Below, piece by piece: positions 56,149 through 64,000 of a stretch of DNA of 64,000 nucleotides. Every line of letters begins with the position of its first letter. The stretch's first letter is position 1. Source of the stretch: JAJYKC01 sp963823105 (GTDB taxonomy: Bacteria > Acidobacteriota > Terriglobia > Bryobacterales > Bryobacteraceae). The position numbers and the translations under genes were made by a program. The notes beneath the pieces were generated by a model. The model was not told the origin of the DNA and did no database searches. It was given only the letters and a program-made list of their open reading frames with translations. Where the stretch lies: assembly GCA_963823105.1 (NCBI GenBank), contig CAWGKC010000005.1:186001-250000 (forward strand), given 5' to 3'.

Positions 56149-58603
56149 ATGCGTTCTCTCCATTTTCTCCCTCTCGCTCTCGTTTTAGACGGATTGTGTC
56201 TGTTCGGACAAGGGACGGGAGTGACCATTTCGACGACCGGACCCGGCGCGCAGTTCTCGGTCGATGGAGCGGTGTATACTTCGGCGCAGACGTTTTTGTG
56301 GCCGGCGGGGAGCAAGCACATCCTGGATTTTTTGGGCGGGCCGCTGCCGAGCGATATTGTATTGTCCACGCCATCCAACTACGTGCAACTAACGCAGGAT
56401 CAAAAGACAATCTATTCCTTTGCCGGGTGGGTCGAGAGCAGCGGGCTGTTGCATACGAACTCGGCTCCGGTGTTGACGGTGACGGCGGACCCAAGCGTGA
56501 CTTCGATTACCGCGAACGTGTCGCTGCTGTACCTGGTGCGGCTCATCTTCGGATCGGGTGCGCCGGCGGGCGTGCTGCCGGTTTGCGGGGGCTCTCCGGG
56601 AGACATTCCCTCCAACGTTTACGCTCCCGGAGTCGTGTATCTGGGGAACACCTGTTTTTGGGGGCCGGTGAACGCCTATTTCCCGCCGGGGCAGCTTGTA
56701 TTGAACGCGTTCCCGTTTCCCGGTTTTGTGTTTGCGGGATGGTTAAACGGCCCGTCGAGCCCGAATCAGTACCTCAGCCAAATCGTCCTGACGGGGCCGG
56801 TGACGCTTTATCCCACGTTCGAGGTGGCGAAGCGGGTTCGATTTATCACGTCTCCCCCTGGATGGCCAGTGGTGGTGGACCACGCGCAAGTGCCGACGCT
56901 GCCGAACCCGAACTATCAAGGGGCCTGCCCGACAGGGACGGCGCTGCCGGTGGACGCGCCGGCGACGATCGCTCCAATGTGCCTGGGCGATTTCGATTTC
57001 GCGCCGGGCTCGTCGCATCAGGTGGGAGCGGTCTCGCCGCAATTGGACGGGCACGATAAGCCGTGGGTGTTTACCGGATGGAGCGGGACCAATAGTATTC
57101 AAAATGGCGTGTACCTTGCCGGCAGCGACGTCAGTGTCCGGGAGACGGTTACGGCGAACTATGCGCAGGCGGTACAGGTATCGTTCGTAACGGTTCCGGC
57201 GGGCCTGACCCTCGACGTGGACGGGGCGAGTAATTGGAGGCAGTACAACTTCTATTGGGCGCCGGGGACGACGCACACCTTCTCCGCGGCGCCGCAGCAG
57301 ACGGGCGCCGACACGCGGATTTACGTGCTGCAAGGCTGGTCGAACGGCGGGGCGACGGCGCAGAATTTGACGGTGAGTCCGGCGGAAGTGGCGGCGGGGA
57401 TGACATTAACCGCGAACTACAAGGCGTTGAACCGGCTGGTGGTGCAGAGCGTTCCGGCGGGATTGACGTTGCAGGTGGATGGGCAAGCATGCCAGACGCC
57501 GTGCCATGTGGATCATCCGGCGGGCACGCCGGTCGCGGTAAGCGCTCCTTCTTCGATTTCTCCCGACGCCTATACGCGATTCGATTTAACCGGATGGTCC
57601 GATGGAGGAAGCGCGGCGCATAGCGTTACGTTGACAGCGGACACTACGACGCTGATGGCGACGTTCCAGACACGTTACAAGTTGCTCCTGTCGGCCGATC
57701 CGGCGGGAGCGGCGATCTTCCAGGCGTCTCCGGCGAGCGCGGACTCCTACTTTACGCCGGGGACGACGGTAAGTCTTTCGGCGAAGCCAGCGCCCGGTTA
57801 CAGTTTCCGCCGTTGGGACGGGGCGCTTTCGGGCACTTGGCCGAGCGGATCGGTGACGATGTCGTCTCCACAACAGGTCATCGCGCGGATGGATAAGATC
57901 CCCTACATCGCACCGGCGGGAATTCAGAGCGCGGCGGGAACGACGCCCGACACCGGGGTTGCGCCGGGCGAGACAATCTCCATTTTTGGCGAGAATCTCG
58001 CGTCGTCGACGGGGAGCCAAAGCGGCACTCCGCTCCCACAATCCCTGGTGGGAACGACGGTAGCGGTGGATGGCCGGTTCCTGGTCCTGTTATATGTTTC
58101 TCCTCGCCAGATTAACGCCATTTTGCCGTCCGATCTCCCCGAGGGCCAACATACGTTGACGGTTTACGCCACGGGATTGCCGGATGTCACGGGGGCCTTC
58201 ACCGCGATACGAAACGCTCCCGCTTTGTTTCCACGAATGCAGAACGGCGTGGCGTTCGCCACAGCCAATCATGCGGACGGCTCGGCGTTGAACGCGGCGA
58301 ATCCGGCGCGGGCGGGAGAGAGCATCACCCTCGTGGGCACGGGTTTTGGACCTTGCGAATGGAATGCGCCCTATGGATTTCCGGCGCCGGCGGCGCCGCT
58401 CGATCCTTTAATCGACTCGCCGTCGGTCCTGCTCGGGGCAGTTGCATCCCCAGGTTTCCTGGGCCGGATGCATGGCGGGACGGGGCGGGTATTCTTCGGT
58501 TCAGTTTCTTCTTCCAGCCGAGGCGCCATCCGGAGTTTCGTTGCCGCTGCAAGTCGAAGTGAACGGGCACAAAAGCAACACGGTCTCGCTGCCGGTGCAG
58601 TGA
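56149..58603 (+). CDS. large secreted protein with repeat domains and a Solibacter-type C-terminal domain (+1 frameshift near the end)
   Basis: About 817 residues from ATG 56149 (an in-frame ATG at 56134 is an alternative). Signal peptide MRSLHFLPLALVLDGLCLFGQG. Beta repeats of bacterial-surface type (DYTV/Big-like) follow, with recurring FTGWS/LQGWSNGG and TLTANY units about every 90 residues. The C-terminal TIGR03437-type domain starts IQSAAGTTPDTGVAPGETISIFGENL. One extra T near 58447 must be skipped to end in SWAGCMAGRGGYSSVQFLLPAE and VSLPLQVEVNGHKSNTVSLPVQ. It ends 3 bases before the convergent nuclease gene. Confidence 0.75.
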
Positions 58604-58606
58604 GGG

Positions 58607-60028
58607 CTAACCGGCGGAGAGATCGAAAGATTGGCCACGATCCGGGGCGATGGCTTCGAGGCCGAAACGGGTGTGGATGGCCGCAATCAGCGCCGTCTGC
58701 GCGGCGGGCTCGCCGTGAACGAGAAACACGCGCCGCAATGATGGTACGGCCGGGGCCATCCAATTGAGCAGCTCGGATTGATCGGCGTGTCCGCTCAATT
58801 CGTCCAACACGGCCACCTCGGCGCGGAGCCGTACCGGCTCGCCGAAGATAGGGACTTCGGGCAGCCGCGCGGCGATCTTGCGGCCAAGGGTGTTTTCGGC
58901 CTGGTATCCGGTGATGAGCACGGTGTTGCGCGGATCTTCGATGTTGTTGCGCAAGTGGTGGAGAATTCGGCCGGCTTCGCACATGCCGGAGGCGGAGATG
59001 ACCATGAACGGTCCACGGAGATCGTTCAACGCTTTCGATTCGCCCACCTCGCGAACGTAGCGGAGGCGGTGGAAGCCGAAGGGATCCTCGCCGGACTTTC
59101 CAAACTGCGCGGCCTCCCGATCGAAAAGTTCGGTGTGTTTGCGGAAGACCTCGGTGACGTTGACGGCGAGAGGGCTATCGACGAAGATCGGAAAATCGGG
59201 GATGCGATTGGCGTCGGTCAATTGATGCAAAACAAGAACGAGCTGCTGGGTGCGTCCGACGGCGAAGGCGGGAACGATGATTTTGCCGCCGCGCGAGCAG
59301 GTGCGGTTGACGACATCGGCGAGGGTATCGGCGACCTGGGTGAGAGGCTTGTGGAAGCGGCCGCCGTAAGTGCTCTCCATAATCAAATAATCGGCGGCGG
59401 GAAGGGCCTCGGGGTCGCGGATGATGGGAAGCCCGGGCCGGCCGACGTCGCCGGAAAAGGCCAGACGGATTTTCTTGCCGTTGGAGGCGGATTCAAGCAG
59501 CATAAACGTCGATCCCAACATGTGGCCAGCGTCAAAGGACCGGTAGACGAGCGCTGGCCCCACTTCGACCGGCGAATGCATGGGCTTGGGCTGAAACAGC
59601 GGGAATGTGAGTCCGGCGTCGGCGACGGTGTACATCGGGACGACCTCGTTGTCGTCGTGCGCGGCTCCCACCGCCTTGCGGCGGGCGCGGCGCTTGTTGA
59701 GAAACGCCGCGTCCTTTTCCTGGATAGAGGCGGAGTCGGTCAGCATCGGGACGCAGAGATCGGCGGTGGCGGCGCTGGTGACGATGGGTCCCGCGAAGCC
59801 ATTCTTTACGAGCAAAGGGAGGTTGCCGCTATGGTCGATGTGGGCGTGCGAGAGCAGCACCGCGTCGATCGAAGAGGGCGGGAAGGGAAAATTGCGGTTG
59901 CGGGCCTCGGCGTCCTTGCGGCGGCCCTGGTATTGGCCGCAGTCGAGAAGGTAACGCTTCCCGGAGACTTCGAGATGGTGCATGGAGCCGGTGACGGTGC
60001 GGGCGGCGCCCCAAAAAGTCAGTTTCAT
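58607..60028 (-). CDS. MBL-fold/beta-CASP ribonuclease-like protein
   Basis: 473 residues from ATG 60028. Metallo-beta-lactamase motifs include SHAHIDHSG (60-68), a metal-ligand histidine in DAGHMLGST, and SGDVG; beta-CASP motifs are EST(Y)GGR, FAVGRTQQLV, SASGMCEAGRILHHL and LSGHADQ near the end. This family includes RNA 3'-processing exonuclease/endonuclease homologs of CPSF73 found in bacteria and archaea. Cytoplasmic RNA processing or turnover is the likely role. No operon partners. Confidence 0.88.
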   Translation of the reverse strand: MKLTFWGAARTVTGSMHHLEVSGKRYLLDCGQYQGRRKDAEARNRNFPFPPSSIDAVLLSHAHIDHSGNLPLLVKNGFAGPIVTSAATADLCVPMLTDSASIQEKDAAFLNKRRARRKAVGAAHDDNEVVPMYTVADAGLTFPLFQPKPMHSPVEVGPALVYRSFDAGHMLGSTFMLLESASNGKKIRLAFSGDVGRPGLPIIRDPEALPAADYLIMESTYGGRFHKPLTQVADTLADVVNRTCSRGGKIIVPAFAVGRTQQLVLVLHQLTDANRIPDFPIFVDSPLAVNVTEVFRKHTELFDREAAQFGKSGEDPFGFHRLRYVREVGESKALNDLRGPFMVISASGMCEAGRILHHLRNNIEDPRNTVLITGYQAENTLGRKIAARLPEVPIFGEPVRLRAEVAVLDELSGHADQSELLNWMAPAVPSLRRVFLVHGEPAAQTALIAAIHTRFGLEAIAPDRGQSFDLSAG

Positions 60029-60176
60029 CCTCAATCGAGCATGACACACGGAGACGACGGAGGATGGCCGGAGTTGGAGCCAGCCGGGTGGTAAACTCCC
60101 AATTTGAGCGCGGCGTCGGCATTTCCGGCCTCAGTCGATGGAACCGTTCCCGCGCCTGTTGCGTCTGAAGGGCAGA

Positions 60177-60842
60177 ATGAACGGATTGAGCGGCACACTT
60201 GCATTTCCCGCCACGGCCGGAGCGCCACGGGTTAAGGTTAGAGTGGATCATCGGAATACCGACGAAGCGGCGCTGGTAAAGAGGGTGCAGGCGCGCGACG
60301 ACCTGGCTTTCCAGGAAGTTGTGGAGCGGTACCAGGCCAAAGTGTTCTCCATCATCTACGGCATCCTGCGCAATCACAACGACGCCGAGGATATTTCCCA
60401 GCAGGTATTCTCTAAGATCTATTTTTCGATCAAGAACTTCGACTTTCGCAGCTCGCTGCTGACCTGGATCTACAAGATCACGGTCAACGAATGCTATGAC
60501 TATCTGCGCAAGAAGCGGGTGCGGAAGCTGGTTTACGAGAGCGATTTTTCCGAGGAAGATTCCCGGAAGATGGAGAATAGCGATACGGTCGTCGATCGAG
60601 GGCGCCCGATGGACACGGCGCTGGCGCAGCGCGATCTGGTGGTGAAGCTGCTTGGGCGGTTGTCGGAAGAAGACCGCACGATGATCCTTTTGAAAGAAGT
60701 GGAAGGGTATTCGGTGGAGGAGTTGTCGCGGATCTCGGGTATGAACGAGAACACGATTAAGGTAAAATTATTTCGGGCGCGGCAGAAGCTGTTGAAGGTC
60801 GCGCAAAGGTTAGGCCGAGGATCCGTCGCGAGCGCGGGGTAG
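60177..60842 (+). CDS. ECF-type RNA polymerase sigma factor
   Basis: 221 residues from ATG 60177, which is preceded by AAGGG; an in-frame ATG at 60138 has no ribosome binding site. Region 2 is FQEVVERYQAKVFSIIYGILRNHNDAEDISQQVFSKIY; region 4 is LSEEDRTMILLKEVEGYSVEELSRISGMNENTIKVKLFRARQKLL. It is followed by a zinc-finger anti-sigma factor and a Spy-like protein, the usual RpoE/CnrH-type layout for envelope or metal stress. Confidence 0.94.
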   Translation: MNGLSGTLAFPATAGAPRVKVRVDHRNTDEAALVKRVQARDDLAFQEVVERYQAKVFSIIYGILRNHNDAEDISQQVFSKIYFSIKNFDFRSSLLTWIYKITVNECYDYLRKKRVRKLVYESDFSEEDSRKMENSDTVVDRGRPMDTALAQRDLVVKLLGRLSEEDRTMILLKEVEGYSVEELSRISGMNENTIKVKLFRARQKLLKVAQRLGRGSVASAG

Positions 60843-60980
60843 AACGGGGTAGACGCGAGCGGGGCCCAAAGGCCAATAGACGCCAAAGCCAAGAGATGAA
60901 CAACATTTCGAAAGAGCGAGCGGGCGAATCGACCCGCGAGGCGCCTGGCAGCGATCGATCATTTGAGGGAATGAAGCAAT

Positions 60981-61436
60981 ATGCACGATCCGATTCGTAA
61001 AAAACTGGAGGCGTACCTGGAAAATACGGGATCGCCGGGTATGGGCGGCGACGGCGGGGAGTTTCAGAGACATTTGTCGGAATGCCGGGAGTGCGCCGGG
61101 GATGTGTCGCGAATGACGGAGCAGGCGCTGCTTTTGCGGTCCCTGCGGCAGCCGGACGCCGAGCCGGCCCCGGGATTCTATAATCGGGTATTGGATCGAA
61201 TCGAAGTTCAATCCGAGGAGCGTTCCATGTGGACGACGCTGGTGGAAACGGCGTTTGGCCGGCGCCTGGCGTTGGCGTCGGCGGCGGCGGCGCTCGTGAT
61301 GGCCGGATACATCGTTTCGACCGAGCCTGGCGACGGAACGGCCGGGATTTCAGCGAACCGGAGTTCCGTCGTGTCGCCGCAGCCGGATCGGGACCGGGAC
61401 GCCGTGTTAGTGAATCTGGCGAGTTTCCGAGAGTAG
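60981..61436 (+). CDS. membrane-anchored zinc-finger anti-sigma factor
   Basis: 151 residues. The N-terminal zinc site HLSECRECAGDV (His-x3-Cys-x2-Cys) matches the ZAS/zf-HC2 anti-sigma domain. One membrane helix (RLALASAAAALVMAGYIV, ~95-112) leads to a short periplasmic tail. It should sequester the upstream sigma factor until envelope stress triggers release. Confidence 0.88.
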   Translation: MHDPIRKKLEAYLENTGSPGMGGDGGEFQRHLSECRECAGDVSRMTEQALLLRSLRQPDAEPAPGFYNRVLDRIEVQSEERSMWTTLVETAFGRRLALASAAAALVMAGYIVSTEPGDGTAGISANRSSVVSPQPDRDRDAVLVNLASFRE

Positions 61437-61448
61437 AGCGGCACTCCT

Positions 61449-61823
61449 ATGCTGCCGGCGCAACCATCCCCGTGGCGGGAGCCTCGGATTCTGTTCGTTC
61501 TTCTGATGGTGTTTGCGGCGGGTTCCGTCGCCGGGGCTCTCACCATGCGGTATGAGATTCACGACCGTCTGCACCGCGCGAGCGCCTTGTTTCCGAACTC
61601 GCCGAACCTGAGCTTCGACCAGATGAAGTCGGATTTGAACCTTTCGCCAGATCAGGCGGAGCGGTTGAAATCGATCCTGGACGATATGGTGAAGTACAAA
61701 GTGGACATGGAGGCGGAGATCGAATCGTTCCGGGCCACGGGCCGGGAGCGGATCGTTCAGATGCTGACACCGGAGCAACGCAAGCAATTTGAACGACTTA
61801 GCGAGAACCTAGCCGGGCGTTGA
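61449..61823 (+). CDS. Spy/CpxP-like periplasmic protein
   Basis: 124 residues with one N-terminal membrane segment (ILFVLLMVFAAGSVAGALT). The periplasmic helical region contains the LTxxQ-like elements LNLSPDQAERLKSILDDM and MLTPEQRKQFERL, as in Spy, CpxP and metal-resistance CnrX-type proteins. It is probably an envelope-stress chaperone or sensor working with the upstream sigma/anti-sigma pair, 12 bases away. A terminator lies 100 bases downstream. Confidence 0.8.
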   Translation: MLPAQPSPWREPRILFVLLMVFAAGSVAGALTMRYEIHDRLHRASALFPNSPNLSFDQMKSDLNLSPDQAERLKSILDDMVKYKVDMEAEIESFRATGRERIVQMLTPEQRKQFERLSENLAGR

Positions 61824-61921
61824 CGGGAGAAGAGGCCATTTTTTCATTGATTTTTGCGCCTGATCGGTGCTAGTCTGGAGTTGTTAAGAGGCGAGTCGGT
61901 CTTCAATAACGAATATATAAC

Positions 61922-61949
61922 CCCGCGGTTAGGGCCGCGGGTTTTTTTT
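61922..61949 (+). terminator. intrinsic terminator after the sigma operon
   Basis: CCCGCGG (61922-61928) pairs with CCGCGGG (61935-61941) around a 6-base loop, followed by eight T (61942-61949). Confidence 0.9.
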
Positions 61950-61971
61950 GGTCTCAACGGCTATTTTGGCT

Positions 61972-62445
61972 TCACGACGACTGCGAGGCGCCTGCGGCGA
62001 GCGCCTCGCACTCGCGCCGAGTGACCAGGTGGCGGTAAGCGAACATTTTTCGCAGTTGGGTCTGGACAATCCACCCGGCGAGCCCGTCGGCGAGTTTGCC
62101 TCCGGGCAGAGAGTATTCGATGTAGTCGGTGAGGCGGGCGCCCGCGCCCTCGGTCGAAAAACGGTGATAATGACGCCACGACCGGAACGGGCCGGCGATT
62201 TGTTCGTCGACGAACAGCAGGTTGCGTTCGAAGGCGGTGTGCTCGGCGATCCAGATCTTGGAGAACGGGCCGAGGCGCAGGCGGATCACAAGTCTCGCGC
62301 CGATCTGTAGCCCGGCGGACCGGCTGACGATTTCCACCCGTTGCCAGGGCGGCGTCAGCGCTTCGAACGCGTCCTGGCGCTCGTGAAACGAGAAAACGGT
62401 TTCGACGGGCGCGGCGATCCAGGACGAGCGTTCGAACAGCGGCAT
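61972..62445 (-). CDS. SRPBCC (START-like) domain protein
   Basis: 157 residues. WIAAPVETVFSFHERQDAFEALTPPW at the start and FRSWRHYHRFSTEGAGARLTDYIEYSLPGG in the centre are typical of the polyketide-cyclase/dehydrase-like branch of SRPBCC proteins that resembles the 'cell division inhibitor SulA-like' annotations. The fold holds a hydrophobic ligand cavity; ligand unknown. Converges with the sigma operon and is divergent from the ABC ATPase gene by 18 bases. Confidence 0.78.
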   Translation of the reverse strand: MPLFERSSWIAAPVETVFSFHERQDAFEALTPPWQRVEIVSRSAGLQIGARLVIRLRLGPFSKIWIAEHTAFERNLLFVDEQIAGPFRSWRHYHRFSTEGAGARLTDYIEYSLPGGKLADGLAGWIVQTQLRKMFAYRHLVTRRECEALAAGASQSS

Positions 62446-62463
62446 GAAATATAATCCGCTAGG

Positions 62464-63972
62464 ATGCTTCTCGAACTAAAGTCTATTCAAAAAAGCTTTG
62501 GCGGGGTGGCGGCGCTGCGCGACGGCAATCTGGCGGTCGATGGCGGCGAGGTGCATCTGTTGATGGGGGAGAACGGAGCGGGGAAGTCGACGCTGATGAA
62601 GATCGTGGCGGGAATGCTCCAGCGCGACGGCGGGGAGATGCTCTGGCGCGGGCAGCCGGCGCGGTTCCACAACCCGGCGGAGGCCGCGGCGAACGGCATC
62701 GCGATGGTGCATCAGGAATCGCTGCTGGCGCCGCATTTGACGGTGGCCGAGAACATGTTTCTGGGGCGGGAGGAGCGGCTGCCGCTGGGGTGGGTGAAGC
62801 GGCGGGAGATCGTGGAGGAGGCGGGGCGGATCATCGAAGAACATGGATTTCCGTTGAACGCGGAGTGGCGCGTGGAGAGGCTCAGTCCGGCGGGAAAGCA
62901 AATGGTGGAGATTTGCCGGGCGATTCGGCAGGGATCGAGCCTGCTGATTTTCGACGAGCCGACGTCGTCGTTGTCGGAGGCGGAAACCGAGGAGGTGTTC
63001 CGCATCGTGCGCACCCTGCGCGAGCGCAATGTAGGGGTGATTTACATCACGCACCGGTTGGAGGAATTGCGCGCGGTGGGGGACCGCGTGACGGTGTTGC
63101 GCGATGGCGGCACGGTTCACACGGACGCGCTGAGCGAGTTGACGATGGAGCGGCTGATTCAACTGATGGTGGGGCGCGAGGTGGCGGCGATATACCAGCG
63201 GAACGCGGTGGCGCCCGGAGACGAGGCCTTGCGCGCGGATAAGCTGTGCCGGCGGGCAGTGTTGCACGATATCAGCTTCTCGATTCGCGCGGGCGAGATT
63301 GTCGGGTTGGCGGGATTGATCGGCGCGGGGCGCACGGAGCTTTGCCGCGCGCTGTTCGGACTGGACGCGGTGGATTCGGGAGAAGTGTATGTCGGAGGCA
63401 AGGCAGTGAAGATCCGGTCGCCGCGGGAGGCGGTGAAGGCGGGGCTGGCGTTGATTCCGGAGGACCGCCAGCGGACGGGTTTGGCGACGGGCCTGCCGAT
63501 TCTGCAGAATCTTACACTGGCGAATCTGGATGGCGTGAGCAAACTGGGATTCTTGCGCGCGGGCGAGGAGCGGCGGATCGCGCTCGAATACACCGGACGG
63601 CTGCGGATCAAGTCGAGTTCGTACCGGCAGATCGCCGGGCGGCTGAGCGGCGGCAACCAGCAGAAGATCGTAATCGCGAAATGGCTGGTGGGCGGGGCGC
63701 GGGTGTTTTTGTTCGACGAGCCGACGAGGGGCATCGACATCGGGGCCAAGACCGAGGTCTTCGAAGTGATGGATTCGCTGGCGCGGGAGGGGGCGGCCAT
63801 TCTCATGGTGAGTTCGGAGCTGGCGGAGCTGTTGCAGGTGGCCGACAGGATTCTGGTGATGAGACAGGGTAGAATCGCCGGAGAGTTGCCCGGCGGAACG
63901 ACACAGGAAGAGATCATGCGCATGGCGGCGTTCGAAGCCGGAGCGGCGACGCTCGAGGAGCCTAATTCATGA
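62464..63972 (+). CDS. sugar ABC transporter ATP-binding protein (RbsA/MglA type)
   Basis: 502 residues, two fused ATPase domains. The first has Walker A GENGAGKST and Walker B LLIFDEPTSSL, with the signature position reading LSPAGKQMVEI. The second has a degenerate Walker A (GLIGAGRTEL), signature LSGGNQQKIVIAKWL and Walker B FLFDEPTRGID. This is the standard arrangement of CUT2 importers for ribose, galactose or autoinducer-2; substrate not resolved. Its stop overlaps the permease ATG (ATGA). Confidence 0.95.
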   Translation: MLLELKSIQKSFGGVAALRDGNLAVDGGEVHLLMGENGAGKSTLMKIVAGMLQRDGGEMLWRGQPARFHNPAEAAANGIAMVHQESLLAPHLTVAENMFLGREERLPLGWVKRREIVEEAGRIIEEHGFPLNAEWRVERLSPAGKQMVEICRAIRQGSSLLIFDEPTSSLSEAETEEVFRIVRTLRERNVGVIYITHRLEELRAVGDRVTVLRDGGTVHTDALSELTMERLIQLMVGREVAAIYQRNAVAPGDEALRADKLCRRAVLHDISFSIRAGEIVGLAGLIGAGRTELCRALFGLDAVDSGEVYVGGKAVKIRSPREAVKAGLALIPEDRQRTGLATGLPILQNLTLANLDGVSKLGFLRAGEERRIALEYTGRLRIKSSSYRQIAGRLSGGNQQKIVIAKWLVGGARVFLFDEPTRGIDIGAKTEVFEVMDSLAREGAAILMVSSELAELLQVADRILVMRQGRIAGELPGGTTQEEIMRMAAFEAGAATLEEPNS

Positions 63973-64000
63973 TTCAACGGCTGCTGCCGTTTCTCACGCT
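63969..64000 (+). CDS. start of ABC transporter permease (cut by window edge)
   Basis: The ATG at 63969 overlaps the ATPase stop; ten codons are visible (MIQRLLPFLT), consistent with the N terminus of the RbsC-type permease expected next. Continues past the window. Confidence 0.6.
   Translation, partial: MIQRLLPFLT

Overview
The window is bacterial, GC-rich and gene-dense. Several features point to an acidobacterium of the Solibacter/Bryobacter type. It has a PadR regulator paired with an 'acidobacterial duplicated orphan permease' (40655-43641). Three secreted proteins carry the Solibacter-type C-terminal domain (TIGR03437-like). Hopanoid (HpnH), Uma2, exported Cu/heme and periplasmic metabolic genes are also abundant. 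This placement is inferred from gene families; I did not run a 16S comparison.

Layout. 1-577: end of an MFS transporter and a small DUF350 membrane protein. 578-6340: complete rRNA operon (promoters with an AT-rich upstream element, boxA, 16S, tRNA-Ala, tRNA-Ile, second boxA, 23S inside a long processing stem, 5S, terminator). 6340-9200: accessory segment of orphan secreted genes, broken up by a duplicated 5S fragment with its terminator and by a third copy of the terminator. 9217-11774: hemD followed by atpZ, atpI, atpB, atpE (F0 only). 11876-17351: DapA-family aldolase, two tandem TIGR03437-type secreted proteins, a heavy-metal-binding secreted protein and a STAS protein. 17348-22082 (minus): four-gene cluster of cytochrome c and cytochrome c/PHM-like copper monooxygenase fusions. 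22206-34343 (minus): M20 peptidase, two Uma2 genes, then the cytochrome c maturation genes in transcription order ccmE, (M20D amidohydrolase), ccmF, ccmH, ccmI-like, an exported protein, ccmA, ccmB, ccmC, ccmD, with a PafA-like phosphatase upstream of ccmE. 34558-37879: a 13-residue-repeat protein, a secreted hypothetical and a GMC oxidoreductase with its small subunit. 38248-43641: homoserine dehydrogenase, exported methyltransferase, tRNA-Phe, PadR and ADOP permease. 43724-53465: accessory zone with an unknown minus-strand operon, hpnH and partner, an unknown two-gene unit, and remnants of a winged-helix regulator and of two VOC-type genes. 53510-64000: RNA ligase-like protein, histidine kinase, aroA, large TIGR03437 protein, MBL/beta-CASP nuclease, ECF sigma/anti-sigma/Spy-like trio, SRPBCC protein and a sugar ABC transporter ATPase with the start of its permease.

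How the parts fit. The ccm cluster would mature the c-type cytochromes encoded next door at 17-22 kb. The heavy-metal-binding protein at 16 kb and the copper-type monooxygenases suggest a periplasmic copper/heme oxidation theme. The c subunit of the ATP synthase carries most of the residues associated with sodium-binding rings.

A cross-cutting oddity: eight otherwise well-preserved coding regions, including ccmF, each need exactly one +1 reading-frame shift to restore the family-length protein. A ninth gene needs a shift in the other direction. Consensus insertion errors are the simplest explanation, but the one-sided direction deserves a check. I saw no CRISPR array, intact transposase or integrase.
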